Shown: positions 1 through 9,330, counted from the stretch's first letter. The stretch: 64,000 nucleotides of DNA from Flavobacterium sp. CYK-55 (GCF_018413465.1 NZ_JAHCDK010000006.1:62001-126000); one strand, 5' to 3'. The notes: generated by a model not told the origin, from the sequence alone. Numbers and translations are program-made.

Positions 1-1810
1 CGCTTTTGATCGTGGTATGGCTATCATCGGTGTAATAATTCATGCTAAAAACCGGCGATGCCGACTCAAGTGTTCTGTATGCAAAACCAGCTTGCAAGTT
101 AAAGTTTCGAACAGGCTCTATCTCAAGCGAAACGTTAGATAGATTAATGTTGGTCAGTTTGCCATTTGGGCCGTTGGTAAACAAAGCCGACGAAGCAAAA
201 CTGCGGCCGAGCACATCGTTTGTATTGGTTAAACTCGAACCGATTTGCTCTACATCACGACGATTTCCGCCCGAAATAATGATGCGATTCTTTTTTTCAA
301 GCATCCATTTTCCGGACAAACCGTATTTAATTTTATCGTCTTTAAAACCGTAAGCTAAATATCCTTGCAAACGCCACGGATCGTTGCCCGAAAAATAAGT
401 TCTGAGCCCACCGCGCAATCGCATCCCTTCAACTTCATTGTAGCCAATGGTTGAGTAAATAGAACCATATTCAACTTTGCCCATCGGAACAAACCCACTC
501 CCGATGATACTAACGGCATCGGTCAACTGACGAAACCTACGCACCGTTTTGAGTGTATCAAGCATTTTGTACACGCCCAATTCATCTTTAGAGAGTTTTT
601 CAAATCGATGTTCGGCCCAATATTCATCCGGCTTTAAATAGACCGATACATCTTGATTGTTAACGTCTTCTTTGTAAAAATCCTCCGCCTTTTTTACGTT
701 GAATTGATGGTTTCTATAAAATGTAGTTCGCTTGCCATAAATGCCTTTGGATTTCTCCTTTTTGTTGAGCGCAAAATCAGACATCATATAATCTTTGGTC
801 AACAAAAAAACCGAATCGTTGACCACGTCAAATTCTTGTTCGATATAAATATCTTTGACCCAGTTAATGTTGGCACTTTTGGTCACGGCCATATTGATGC
901 TTTTAATGGCCCAAGTGGTATCGTTTACCCAAAAATCTCCTTTAAATGTAAGCTCGTTTTTGCGGCGTGGGTAAAACACTATATTGTAGCATAATTTTTT
1001 GTCAATATACGCTGTATCGGTCAAAACATAATTGTATACATCGATTCCGGTTCTTGAGAGCGGACTGGTAAAACTTTTATCAAAAAAAGTCAGATAGTTA
1101 TTGTAGATGTTGTACTCAGAATACAAATCTTTGACAAAAGCAATGAGTTGTTCATTAGTTTCAAAACCCGAGTTTTTGTTGGCAACTAAGATTTCTTTTA
1201 CCTTTTTATTGATATTGTCCCCATAAACATTTGAAAGGGCTTCATTGATAAAAATCGGCAAATAAGTTTTTCCGGTAACCTCAGAAGTATCTACTTGTTT
1301 GAAAATAAATTCCATGCCTTTGAAGATTTTTTTCTTCATAAACGCACTATCAATCGAGTTCATGTCAAACTCAACTTTCTCGTATTTTTCCATCTCGTAT
1401 TGATCAAACATATACAAGCCGTTCTTGCGTTTACGCTCCCAGATTTTGCGCAAAATATCAAGGGCCGGATTTTTCTTTTTAGAGGTTTTACCGCTGTAGA
1501 TAACCACCTCTTTGAGTTTTTGGCCTTCGCTCAATACAACTTTAAAATTGTAATTAACTTCTTTGTTGAGCGGAACGAGTTGGGTTTCATAGCCCACCAT
1601 GGATACTTCAATCGCTTTAAAGGTTTGGGCGGATTCAATATAAAAACGACCGTCTTCATTTGATACGGTTCCGAGTTTAGAATCTTTAAATACAATGTTG
1701 GCAAAGGGCACCGGTTGATTGGTATTGTCTACCACAATACCGCTGACTTTGGTTTGCGCCGAAACGCATAGAAATACAAAGAATAATAGAATGAAATAAA
1801 ACTTTTTCAT
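1..1810 (-). CDS. DUF5686 / carboxypeptidase-regulatory-like outer-membrane protein (partial)
   Basis: The reading frame starts at the ATG at 1810 and runs off the left edge, so only about 603 residues are visible. It opens with a hydrophobic signal peptide (MKKFYFILLFFVFLCVSAQ). A carboxypeptidase-D-regulatory-like beta-sandwich follows at about residues 20-105, with the typical GTVSNEDGRF turn. The remainder matches the DUF5686 type: charged beta-rich sequence with many aromatic residues, expected to form a TonB-receptor-like barrel. Proteins of this type are common, poorly characterised outer-membrane proteins of Bacteroidota. The family call is by motif reading; the substrate is unknown. 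No gene partner shares its strand directly upstream. Confidence 0.8.
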   Translation of the reverse strand, partial: MKKFYFILLFFVFLCVSAQTKVSGIVVDNTNQPVPFANIVFKDSKLGTVSNEDGRFYIESAQTFKAIEVSMVGYETQLVPLNKEVNYNFKVVLSEGQKLKEVVIYSGKTSKKKNPALDILRKIWERKRKNGLYMFDQYEMEKYEKVEFDMNSIDSAFMKKKIFKGMEFIFKQVDTSEVTGKTYLPIFINEALSNVYGDNINKKVKEILVANKNSGFETNEQLIAFVKDLYSEYNIYNNYLTFFDKSFTSPLSRTGIDVYNYVLTDTAYIDKKLCYNIVFYPRRKNELTFKGDFWVNDTTWAIKSINMAVTKSANINWVKDIYIEQEFDVVNDSVFLLTKDYMMSDFALNKKEKSKGIYGKRTTFYRNHQFNVKKAEDFYKEDVNNQDVSVYLKPDEYWAEHRFEKLSKDELGVYKMLDTLKTVRRFRQLTDAVSIIGSGFVPMGKVEYGSIYSTIGYNEVEGMRLRGGLRTYFSGNDPWRLQGYLAYGFKDDKIKYGLSGKWMLEKKNRIIISGGNRRDVEQIGSSLTNTNDVLGRSFASSALFTNGPNGKLTNINLSNVSLEIEPVRNFNLQAGFAYRTLESASPVFSMNYYTDDSHTTIKS

Positions 1811-1931
1811 AAGCTAAAAAACTTCACCAAAAGGGCTTTTTGATGAAGTTTCAAATATATAAACTTTGATAGTTCCCTGTATATTTATGTTTGGGACCAC
1901 TATGTTAAAAATTACTCAGTTGCAGCAATGC

Positions 1932-2909
1932 TTATTTATACATTACTTTTCTAACCGCTTTAATCACGTCTTCTGAATTCGGCAACCATTCTTTTAATAA
2001 GGTCGGCGAAAACGGAGCCGGTGTATCTGCCGTAGTGATTCGCTGAATGGGCGCATCTAAATAATCAAAAGCGCGTTCTTGAACCATATAGGTAATCTCT
2101 GAAGCCACACTCGCAAACGGCCAAGCTTCTTCTAAAACCACCAAACGATTGGTTTTTTTCACTGAATTGATGATCGCGTCGTAATCCATCGGGCGCACCG
2201 TGCGTAAATCAATAATCTCGCATGAAATACCTTCTTTGGCCAATTCATCAGCAGCTGCGTAGGCTTCTTTGATGATTTTTCCGAACGATACAATGGTCAC
2301 ATCAGAACCTTCACGTTTGATATCAGCCACGCCAATCGGCAAAATATATTCTCCTTCCGGCACTTCACCTTTGTCTCCATACATTTGCTCTGATTCCATA
2401 AAAATCACCGGATCATTATCGCGAATCGCAGCTTTGAGCAATCCTTTGGCATCATAAGGGTTTGATGGCACAATTACTTTCAAGCCCGGACAGTTGGCAT
2501 ACCAATTTTCAAAAGCTTGCGAGTGCGTTGCTGCCAACTGACCAGCAGAAGCTGTCGGTCCGCGAAACACCATTGGCATTGGGAATTGCCCGGCCGACAT
2601 CTGACGCATTTTGGCTGCATTATTAATGATTTGGTCAATACCGACCAACGAGAAATTAAAAGTCATAAACTCAACTATCGGTCGACAACCGTTCATGGCT
2701 GAACCCACGGCTATACCGGCAAAACCTAGTTCAGCAATTGGCGTATCAATCACGCGTTTCGGGCCAAACTCATCGAGCATTCCCTTAGATGCTTTATAAG
2801 CTCCGTTGTATTCAGCTACTTCTTCACCCATCAAATACACGGCTTCATCACGACGCATTTCTTCGCTCATGGCCTCGGCAATTGCTTCTCTAAACTGTAT
2901 GGTTCTCAT
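1932..2909 (-). CDS. pdhB: Pyruvate dehydrogenase E1 component, beta subunit
   Basis: This is the beta subunit of the thiamine-diphosphate E1 enzyme that decarboxylates pyruvate and passes the acetyl group to the E2 lipoyl protein. The N-terminal half shows the transketolase-type pyrimidine domain (MRTIQFREAIAEAMSEEM, then GEEVAEYNGAYKASKG and TPIAELGFAGIAVG). The C-terminal transketolase domain contains DVTIVSFGK and VVLEEAWPFASVASEI. Length from this start is 325 residues, usual for the family. A longer frame opens at 2942, but the family begins at MxTIQFREA, so the ATG at 2909 is preferred. No alpha subunit lies beside it, so the E1 alpha gene must be elsewhere. Confidence 0.93.
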   Translation of the reverse strand: MRTIQFREAIAEAMSEEMRRDEAVYLMGEEVAEYNGAYKASKGMLDEFGPKRVIDTPIAELGFAGIAVGSAMNGCRPIVEFMTFNFSLVGIDQIINNAAKMRQMSAGQFPMPMVFRGPTASAGQLAATHSQAFENWYANCPGLKVIVPSNPYDAKGLLKAAIRDNDPVIFMESEQMYGDKGEVPEGEYILPIGVADIKREGSDVTIVSFGKIIKEAYAAADELAKEGISCEIIDLRTVRPMDYDAIINSVKKTNRLVVLEEAWPFASVASEITYMVQERAFDYLDAPIQRITTADTPAPFSPTLLKEWLPNSEDVIKAVRKVMYK

Positions 2910-3044
2910 ATCTTTATTTTGTATCAATTTTTCGGTTAGCAAAAGTAAAAATTAAATGCGATTAAAATATTTTTTAACCCTTTTTATAAGCTTGTAAATT
3001 TAAATTTTGTCAATTTTTTCTACGAAAACGATGTAATTAAACCA

Positions 3045-3995
3045 TTAATTGAGTAAATTTTTCAATTCGTATTTTTTCCAACCTTGCTTGTCTGCATACC
3101 ACCAAACTGAATTGTCCTCATACAAAGCAATCAGGCGGGTTTCGCCCGAGATGCTGAATTTTTGATAAATGTCAATACTTTTGATTTTTTGGTCATTGGG
3201 CAAACCCGCCATATCTAAAGCTCTCCATCCTTTGTCCTGAACAGATTTCCACCAAATAGTGTTATTGTCCAATTGTATTACCAGTCGCCCCTCGTTGACC
3301 ATGCCCATTTTGAGATAAGTAATCATGTTTTTGACTTTATATCCGGCCGGCAACCCTTGCATATCAATTTTATTCCATTGACTACCATCGGCATACCACC
3401 AAATTGAGCTGTCAGCCAAGCTCACTACAAATCTAGTTTCAGAACTTCCCATCATTCCAAACTTCTGGTAAGTAGAAATATGGGTGATTTCTACATTCGG
3501 AGGCAAACCTCCTAAGTCAATTTTCTTGTAATTATCCTCTGGAGTGGCCCACCAAAGCGTATTATCACTTCGCAACATAAAAAATCTGGTTTCCGGAGTA
3601 GCAAAACCCATTCCTCCAAACTTAACATATGGTTTCATGATCTTGATGTTTGAGCCCGGTTCAACTGTTATATTCTTGACCAGTTCCCATTGATTTTCAT
3701 TAAACCACCACAATGTACTGTCCTCTAAAACAGCTATTAAAGTACTTTTGCCCGAAAGCCCTCCGTATTTTAAATAAAGGTGTGCCGAAACTATTTTTTT
3801 GTCGTTTGGCAAACCATTTTTAGAAATTTGTTCCCAAGAATCATCTGCTGCTGACCACCAAAGACTGTTGTCTGAAAGCAAGGTAACCAAACGGGTGCCT
3901 CCTATTCTTGAAACACATTCTACATCTTGTATCGTCTTTTGACTCAAAACGACTCCATAAAAGAATAAGGCCAAAATCGTTGTTAATCGCATCAT
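3045..3995 (-). CDS. Secreted six-repeat 'WW' beta-propeller-like protein
   Basis: A 316-residue protein with a signal peptide (about residues 1-18, ending near VVLSQ). After it come six repeats of roughly 47-50 residues. Each has the pattern R-L/F-hydrophobic, D-(N/S)-(S/T)-(L/I/V)-W-W, then W-(K/E)-x-(I/L/Y), GLP, and a closing Y-x-K-x-G. The six WW motifs sit in D-N-S-L-WW, D-S-T-L-WW, D-N-T-L-WW, D-S-S-I-WW, N-N-T-I-WW and D-N-S-V-WW. This architecture suggests a six-bladed propeller, similar in spirit to tectonin or tachylectin lectins; the fold is inferred, not recognised. No lipobox and no C-terminal T9SS domain are seen, so a periplasmic location is likely. Function unknown. MMR allows a start at 3995 or 3992. 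Confidence 0.75.
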   Translation of the reverse strand: MMRLTTILALFFYGVVLSQKTIQDVECVSRIGGTRLVTLLSDNSLWWSAADDSWEQISKNGLPNDKKIVSAHLYLKYGGLSGKSTLIAVLEDSTLWWFNENQWELVKNITVEPGSNIKIMKPYVKFGGMGFATPETRFFMLRSDNTLWWATPEDNYKKIDLGGLPPNVEITHISTYQKFGMMGSSETRFVVSLADSSIWWYADGSQWNKIDMQGLPAGYKVKNMITYLKMGMVNEGRLVIQLDNNTIWWKSVQDKGWRALDMAGLPNDQKIKSIDIYQKFSISGETRLIALYEDNSVWWYADKQGWKKYELKNLLN

Positions 3996-4227
3996 ATTTT
4001 GTAGTTGTTAACCGAGGCACGAATATAATTTTTTTAATCCTGAAATTACACCGTATAAAAAATTAATTAGCCACCCATAAAAGTCCTATTAATCATCGGT
4101 TTTCACGAAAATAAATCAAGGAAAGCAGTTTTTACGAAATCGATGTAAATATTATGCGTGCATAGCAAATATTCTCAAAAATAATTCATACTTTCGCGGC
4201 AGAAAATTCTTTTTAATCCTTTAAAAA

Positions 4228-4974
4228 ATGAAAATATTAGTTTGCATCAGCCACGTGCCTGATACTACTTCAAAAATCAACTTCATCAACGGCGATACAG
4301 AATTTGACACCAATGGTGTTCAATATGTGATCAACCCGAACGATGAATTTGGCCTGACTCGTGCCATTTGGTTTCAAGAGCAACAAGGCGCTCAAGTTAC
4401 CGTGGTCAATGTGGGCGGTCCGGATACCGAACCAACCCTCAGAAAAGCTTTGGCTATTGGCGCCAACGAAGCCATTCGCGTGAACGCCAACCCAACCGAT
4501 GGTTTTTATGTTGCCCAACAATTGGCCGAAGTGGTCAAAACAGGTGGTTACGACTTGGTGATTGCCGGTAAAGAATCATTAGATTACAATGGCGGTATGG
4601 TGCCGGGTATGATGGCTGCTTTATTGGGCCACAACTTTGTCAACTCTTGTATTGAGCTTAAAGTTGAGGGCAACCAAGCTACAGCAGCGCGCGAAATTGA
4701 CGGCGGAAAAGAAACCGTTACGGCTGCGCTTCCACTCATTATTGGCGGACAAAAAGGTTTGGTTGAAGAAAAAGATTTGCGCATCCCGAACATGCGTGGT
4801 ATTATGACTGCCAGAACCAAAACGCTTACTGTTTTAGAACCGGTAGCTGCCGGTGCTGAGACCAAAGCAGTAAAATTTGAAAAACCAGCGCCAAAATCAG
4901 CCGTGAAGTTGTTCTCGGCAGATGATTTAGACGGATTGGTGAACGCTTTACACAACGAAGCGAAAGTAATCTAA
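4228..4974 (+). CDS. etfB: Electron transfer flavoprotein, beta subunit
   Basis: The small subunit of the cytoplasmic heterodimeric electron transfer flavoprotein, which takes electrons from acyl-CoA and related dehydrogenases. It is 248 residues long and starts MKILVCISHVPDT, as the family does. It keeps the nucleotide-binding-type segment YDLVIAGKESLDYNGGMVPG and the conserved PLIIGGQKGLVEEKDLRIPNMRGI stretch, where the AMP-side residues lie. The alpha subunit follows on the same strand about 105 bp downstream, separated by a GC-rich repeat. A TACTTTCG element near 4190 may be its promoter -7 box. Confidence 0.95.
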   Translation: MKILVCISHVPDTTSKINFINGDTEFDTNGVQYVINPNDEFGLTRAIWFQEQQGAQVTVVNVGGPDTEPTLRKALAIGANEAIRVNANPTDGFYVAQQLAEVVKTGGYDLVIAGKESLDYNGGMVPGMMAALLGHNFVNSCIELKVEGNQATAAREIDGGKETVTAALPLIIGGQKGLVEEKDLRIPNMRGIMTARTKTLTVLEPVAAGAETKAVKFEKPAPKSAVKLFSADDLDGLVNALHNEAKVI

Positions 4975-4982
4975 AGGAAACG

Positions 4983-5047
4983 GGGCTGCGTTAGGGATTG
5001 AGGCAGGCACCGCGTGCAGCCGAAAGCCCGGCCGAAGGCAACGCCCA
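4983..5047. repeat. GC-rich dispersed intergenic repeat, copy in etfB-etfA spacer
   Basis: A GC-rich stretch in an otherwise AT-rich spacer. It contains GCGTTAGGGATTGAGGC, AGCCGAAAGCCCGGCC and GGCAACGCCC, which can partly pair end to end (GGGCTGCGTT against AACGCCC). Similar GC-rich blocks recur at 37137, 43968 and 48843. I associate this kind of sequence with repeats scattered between genes in Flavobacterium chromosomes, but that is recollection rather than a search. It would be co-transcribed with the etf genes. Confidence 0.5.
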
Positions 5048-5079
5048 AAAAATAAAATTGAACATTTAAAATAGCAATT

Positions 5080-6048
5080 ATGTCTATATTAATATATGCA
5101 GAATCAGCCGAAGGAAAATTCAAAAAAGTAGCTTTTGAATTGGCTTCGTATGCCAAAGCGGTAGCTCAAAACACAGGCGCTACCGTTACAGCCGTTACCA
5201 TCAATGCAGGCGATGTGTCTGAGTTGGGCAAATACGGCGTAGATAAAGTTTTAAAAATCAACAACGCTCAACTTTCGGGTTTTAGCGCTCGTGCTTATGC
5301 CGATGCCATCAAGCAAGCGGCTCAGAAAGAAAACGCGCAATTGGTATTGCTTTCATCCACTACCGATAGTTTGTATATGGCACCACTGGTAGCCGTAGCG
5401 TTGCAAGCCGGATTTGCCTCAAACGTAGTAGGATTGCCGGTAAGCATGAGTCCGTTTCAGGTAAAAAGAAATGCGTTTTCAAACAAAGCGTTTAACATCA
5501 CTGAAATCAACACCGCAGTAAAAGTGTTGAGTTTGGGTAAAAATTCATACGGTGTGAGCGAAAATGCTTCGTCGGTTTCTGAAGAAGATTTCTCAGTCAA
5601 CATTAGCGATGCTGATTTGGGCGTGAAAGTTCAAGCAACTGAAAAAACCACCGGAAAAGTAACCATTGCCGATGCCGATGTGGTAGTTTCAGCCGGTCGT
5701 GGAATGAAAGGCCCGGAAAACTGGGGTATGATTGAAGATTTAGCAGCTGCTTTAGGCGCGGCAACGGCATGCTCAAAACCGGTTTCAGATTTGGGTTGGA
5801 GACCACACGGTGAACACGTTGGTCAAACCGGAAAACCGGTAGCAGCCAACCTGTATGTTGCTGTGGGTATTTCAGGGGCGATTCAGCACATTGCCGGAAT
5901 CAACTCATCAAAAGTAAAAGTGGTGATCAATACAGACCCTGAAGCGCCTTTCTTTAAAGTAGCCGATTACGGAATTGTAGGCGATGCCTTTGAGATTGTT
6001 CCGAAACTCACCGAAAAAATAAAAGCTTTCAAGGCGCAAAACGCATAA
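5080..6048 (+). CDS. etfA: Electron transfer flavoprotein, alpha subunit
   Basis: The FAD-carrying subunit, 322 residues. The N-terminal domain begins MSILIYAESAEGKFKKVAFE. The C-terminal FAD-binding domain shows VVSAGRGMKGPENW, then ACSKPVSDLGWRPHGEHVGQTGK and VAVGISGAIQHIAGI, the usual flavin contacts, and ends with the ADYGIVGDAFEIVP segment typical of the family. It pairs with EtfB and delivers electrons to the quinone pool by way of an ETF dehydrogenase, not seen here. It is transcribed with etfB and closed by a terminator just downstream. Confidence 0.95.
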   Translation: MSILIYAESAEGKFKKVAFELASYAKAVAQNTGATVTAVTINAGDVSELGKYGVDKVLKINNAQLSGFSARAYADAIKQAAQKENAQLVLLSSTTDSLYMAPLVAVALQAGFASNVVGLPVSMSPFQVKRNAFSNKAFNITEINTAVKVLSLGKNSYGVSENASSVSEEDFSVNISDADLGVKVQATEKTTGKVTIADADVVVSAGRGMKGPENWGMIEDLAAALGAATACSKPVSDLGWRPHGEHVGQTGKPVAANLYVAVGISGAIQHIAGINSSKVKVVINTDPEAPFFKVADYGIVGDAFEIVPKLTEKIKAFKAQNA

Positions 6049-6071
6049 TTTTTTTGTAATTTGTGCCTGAT

Positions 6072-6114
6072 AAAAGGCTGTCTAATTTCAGTTTTGATTT
6101 AGATAGCCTTTTTT
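6072..6114 (+). terminator. Rho-independent terminator after etfBA
   Basis: The stem AAGGCTGTCTAA pairs with TTAGATAGCCTT (one G-T pair) and is followed by a run of six T. It sits 24 bp after the etfA stop codon and before the next promoter. Confidence 0.8.
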
Positions 6115-6116
6115 AT

Positions 6117-6146
6117 TTTGGTCTGAAAAAAACCTCTGTATATTTG
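6117..6146 (+). promoter_or_regulatory. Bacteroidota-type promoter for the nuclease-thyA pair
   Basis: TTTG at 6117-6120 and TATATTTG at 6139-6146 match the -33 TTTG and -7 TAnnTTTG consensus with 18 bp between them. The start codon of the next gene lies 27 bp downstream. Confidence 0.65.
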
Positions 6147-6172
6147 TACACTCTTATCGTGCCTTAATATTT

Positions 6173-6793
6173 ATGAGTTTAGTAAAATTAACGATCAAAG
6201 GTATTTCGTACAGCCAAACGCAAAATGGCGCATATGCTTTGATTTTGAATGAAGTTGATGGTGAACGCAAACTACCCATTGTGATTGGTGCTTTTGAAGC
6301 GCAGTCAATTGCCATAGCGCTCGAAAAAGAAATCAAACCGCCGCGTCCGCTCACGCATGATTTGTTTAAAAACTTTGCAGATCGATTTGACATTGTGGTG
6401 AAACAAGTAATTATACACAAACTCGTAGACGGCGTTTTTTATTCAAGTATTATTTGCGAACGCGATAAGATTGAAGAAATCATTGATGCGCGCACTTCAG
6501 ATGCCATTGCCTTAGCGTTGCGTTTTTCGGCACCGATTTTTACCTACATGAATATTTTAGACAAAGCCGGAATATATTTAAAAGGCCCATCTGAAACTGC
6601 TGAGCAAGACGATGATTTAGACGGCGTGCTCTCAACCCCGGAAACCTTCGGCACAGAAGAGAGCAATCAAGCCGGCGACACCTATACCAAACACAGTTTA
6701 TCTGAATTGCACGAATTACTTGAAAATGCCGTGCAAGATGAAGACTACGAAAAAGCCGCTAAGATTAGAGATGAGATTTCAAAAAGAGAATAA
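6173..6793 (+). CDS. Bifunctional nuclease family protein (DUF151) with UvrB/UvrC motif
   Basis: 206 residues. The N-terminal domain (about 1-135) is DUF151, the bifunctional nuclease fold: VKLTIKGISYSQTQNGAYAL, LPIVIGAFEAQSIAIAL and DARTSDAIALALRFSAPIF. An acidic linker follows. The C-terminal tail (about 170-206) is a UvrB/UvrC motif (LLENAVQDEDYEKAAKIRDEI). DUF151 proteins elsewhere have been reported with DNase and RNase activity; the role in this group is not established. It has its own promoter and probably shares a transcript with thyA 51 bp downstream. Confidence 0.88.
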   Translation: MSLVKLTIKGISYSQTQNGAYALILNEVDGERKLPIVIGAFEAQSIAIALEKEIKPPRPLTHDLFKNFADRFDIVVKQVIIHKLVDGVFYSSIICERDKIEEIIDARTSDAIALALRFSAPIFTYMNILDKAGIYLKGPSETAEQDDDLDGVLSTPETFGTEESNQAGDTYTKHSLSELHELLENAVQDEDYEKAAKIRDEISKRE

Positions 6794-6844
6794 TCAGAAC
6801 ACTTCTCTTCTGTCTAAAACCAATAATTAAGCACCTTCAACCCG

Positions 6845-7669
6845 ATGAAACAATACCATGACTTAGTCAGACACGTACTTGAAAACGGCACCCAAAAAGG
6901 CGACCGAACCGGCACCGGAACCAAAAGTGTTTTTGGTTATCAGATGCGTTTTGATTTAAGCGAAGGATTTCCGTTGGTGACTACCAAAAAATTACACCTC
7001 AAATCCATTATTTATGAGCTGTTGTGGTTTTTAAAAGGCGAGACCAACATTGGCTATCTCAATCAAAACGGTGTGCGCATTTGGGATGAATGGGCCGATG
7101 AAAACGGTAACTTAGGGCCGGTTTACGGGCATCAGTGGCGCAATTGGAACAGCGAAAACATCGATCAGATTTCTGAATTGATTGATACGCTCAAAACCAA
7201 CCCGAATAGTCGACGCATGCTCATCTCGGCTTGGAATCCATCGGTTTTGCCCGATACATCAAAATCGTTTTCCGAAAATGTAGCCAACGGAAAAGTAGCG
7301 CTTCCGCCCTGCCACGCATTTTTTCAGTTTTATGTAGCCGACGGTAAATTGTCTTGTCAATTGTATCAACGAAGCGCCGATATCTTTTTAGGCGTTCCGT
7401 TTAATATTGCCTCTTATGCTTTGCTGGTTTTGATGATTGCCCAAGTATGCAACTTGCAACCCGGCGAATTCATCCACACCTTTGGCGATGCGCATATTTA
7501 CAACAACCATTTTGAACAAGTTGAATTACAACTGAGCCGTGAACCGCGTGCGCTTCCGAAAATGCAGTTGAATCCTGAGGTAAAAAACATCTTTGATTTT
7601 ACATTTGAAGACTTCTCTTTGACTGATTACGATCCGCATCCGCATATTAAAGGAGCGGTGGCGGTGTAA
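6845..7669 (+). CDS. thyA: Thymidylate synthase
   Basis: Converts dUMP to dTMP using methylene-tetrahydrofolate. The 274-residue sequence has the full ThyA pattern: the phosphate-binding [13 protein letters not shown] near the N-terminus, WNPS, the nucleophile Cys156 in [11 protein letters not shown], the [18 protein letters not shown] substrate site and HIYNNH near the end. Length is normal. It is the last host gene before the integrated element; a strong hairpin terminator and the left att repeat lie directly downstream. Confidence 0.97.
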   Translation: MKQYHDLVRHVLENGTQKGDRTGTGTKSVFGYQMRFDLSEGFPLVTTKKLHLKSIIYELLWFLKGETNIGYLNQNGVRIWDEWADENGNLGPVYGHQWRNWNSENIDQISELIDTLKTNPNSRRMLISAWNPSVLPDTSKSFSENVANGKVALPPCHAFFQFYVADGKLSCQLYQRSADIFLGVPFNIASYALLVLMIAQVCNLQPGEFIHTFGDAHIYNNHFEQVELQLSREPRALPKMQLNPEVKNIFDFTFEDFSLTDYDPHPHIKGAVAV

Positions 7670-7688
7670 ACCAAAAACATATAAAAAC

Positions 7689-7720
7689 AAAAAACCTCAA
7701 GCTTTCACTTGAGGTTTTTT
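7689..7720. terminator. Bidirectional terminator downstream of thyA
   Basis: Perfect 13-bp stem (AAAAAACCTCAAG / CTTGAGGTTTTTT) with a 6-nt loop. It has T-runs on both strands. On the plus strand it ends thyA. On the minus strand it lies just beyond the 3' end of the tRNA-Gly fragment, so before integration it would also have ended the tRNA transcript. Confidence 0.85.
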
Positions 7721-7722
7721 CT

Positions 7723-7768
7723 GAGCGGAAGACGAGGCTCGAACTCGCGACAACCAGCTTGGAAGGCT
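7723..7768. repeat. attL: 46-bp direct repeat of the tRNA-Gly 3' part
   Basis: Identical over 46 bp to 33544-33589, which covers nucleotides 29 to 73 of the intact tRNA-Gly (TCC) gene plus one base. Identity stops sharply at both ends (GGCTAAAT here, GGCTGGAG at the right copy). It marks the left boundary of the element. Confidence 0.93.
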
Positions 7769-8339
7769 AAATAATACGTATTTTACTACATTTATAATCA
7801 ATTAAATACAGTTTTTATAAACTTTTTAAGCAAACTAAAAGTAAAACTTGCTTTGCTAAAAAAATAAAATTAAATACTCTTATTGGCAATGATTTTCCAT
7901 TTCTAATAGTAAGTTATTGTGAAGAGATATAATAACTTTGAGTAAATAATTTTCGAACAAAACAAATTGAGATTATATTTTTCTCTTCAAATGTGTATTT
8001 CATCTCATATATCAAACTATACTAAATACAATATTCTCTTTACAAAGTCAAAAAAATAACACTTTTGTAAATTACCATTAGCATACAAATAAGAAAAATC
8101 ATTAAATTCTCAGACAAATTAAAAGATGTTTGATAAACTAGATTTTAACACATGTTTAAAATAAAGTAGCTTGCAAACATAAGCACAACCCTGAATAATA
8201 ATATATTGATTTAAATCTTTTTTCAAAGGCTTTGTGAATTTACCATTCATATTTTTTCTGTTTTTATTTTAACCCCATTAAACCAAAACCGTTTTTTCAT
8301 ATCAAACAATGATTAATCTATTAATTCCTCAATCAAGGC
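7769..8339. other. AT-rich spacer at the left end of the element, no gene seen
   Basis: 571 bp of very AT-rich DNA with no convincing reading frame on either strand and no clear hairpin. The last part presumably holds the promoter of the following esterase gene, but no good TAnnTTTG box was found. Confidence 0.6.
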
Positions 8340-9281
8340 ATGAAGAAAATACTATTGTTCTACATTTTTCCATTTATACTATTTTCTTGTAATAAAGAAG
8401 AAAATATACCAACGTCAATCAATTACCCAAGTGAACAAAAGTCAATTAATTTAACTGTTGATGGAAATGTTAGACGTTTTGTAATCTATTTACCATCAGG
8501 CTATAACAATGCTGGGAAAATGCCTATGATTTTTGCTCTTCATGGCGGTGGTGGTTCTCCAGAGCAAATGCTTAGTCAAATCGATTTTAGAACAATAGCA
8601 GAAAGAGATAAAATTGTTTTGGTTTACCCTGAAGCATTTCAAGAAAAGTGGAATGATGGAAGGCCTACCCCAGCAAACTTGTTAGGCATAGATGATGTAA
8701 ATTTTTTTAATCAAATGTGCGATTATATGATTGCAAACTACCCTGTTGAGAGTTCTAAGATATTTGCGACCGGAATTTCAAATGGTGGATTTATGACTTC
8801 TAGACTTGGTTGTGAGTTAAGTAATAGAATAGCTGCAATTGCTGTAGATGCTGCAACTATAGAGCAGACAAACATATATCCCAATTGCAACCCTTCAAAC
8901 CCCCTACCAGCAATATATATTCATGGCACATTAGATTATTTTGTTCCTTTTAACGGGGGCATTATGACTGTTGGAGAGGGAGGAACAGTAATTTCACATT
9001 TTCAAGCTATAACAAAATGGGTTGAAATAAATAATTGCGAGACAAATCCAATTATAACAAATTTACCAGATATATCGAATGATGGAACAACAGTAGTTGA
9101 AAGGAAATATTCTAATGTTTCTAATGGAAATGAAGTTATTAGTTATGTTATTTCTAATGGTGGACACACTTGGCCGCAAGGCGTTCAGTCTCTGCCTATT
9201 AGTTTAGTTGGACTTACAAGTCAAGACATGAACGCAAATGAAGTGATATGGCAATTCTTTAAAAGACATAGCCAGCAATAG
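8340..9281 (+). CDS. CE1/LpqC-type alpha/beta-hydrolase lipoprotein (esterase)
   Basis: 313 residues. A signal peptide ends in a lipobox (LFSCNK; Cys17), so this is a predicted surface or periplasmic lipoprotein. The hydrolase domain has the oxyanion segment ALHGGGGSPEQM, the nucleophile Ser in GISNGGFM (GxSxG), the acid in IHGTLDYFVPF and the His in SNGGHTWPQG. This layout is that of the polyhydroxybutyrate-depolymerase / feruloyl-esterase relatives (carbohydrate esterase family 1, LpqC). Most members act on esters of plant or other polysaccharides, so carbohydrate deacylation fits better than storage-polymer breakdown. It is first of three plus-strand cargo genes in the element and is 49 bp upstream of a glycoside-hydrolase-like gene. 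Confidence 0.82.
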   Translation: MKKILLFYIFPFILFSCNKEENIPTSINYPSEQKSINLTVDGNVRRFVIYLPSGYNNAGKMPMIFALHGGGGSPEQMLSQIDFRTIAERDKIVLVYPEAFQEKWNDGRPTPANLLGIDDVNFFNQMCDYMIANYPVESSKIFATGISNGGFMTSRLGCELSNRIAAIAVDAATIEQTNIYPNCNPSNPLPAIYIHGTLDYFVPFNGGIMTVGEGGTVISHFQAITKWVEINNCETNPIITNLPDISNDGTTVVERKYSNVSNGNEVISYVISNGGHTWPQGVQSLPISLVGLTSQDMNANEVIWQFFKRHSQQ

Positions 9282-9330
9282 CAAATAAACCTTTATTAAG
9301 AAATATTATCTATCTTGAATAAATATAACC

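Noticed and set aside
653..1663. Plus-strand reading frames at the left end
   Set aside because: They lie antisense to the long DUF5686 frame (1-1810, minus), which has a signal peptide and clear domain pattern. The plus frames have no recognisable features.
8340..9281. True polyhydroxybutyrate depolymerase
   Set aside because: The fold family is shared with carbohydrate esterases, and no storage-polymer genes are near. Kept as a CE1/LpqC-type esterase.
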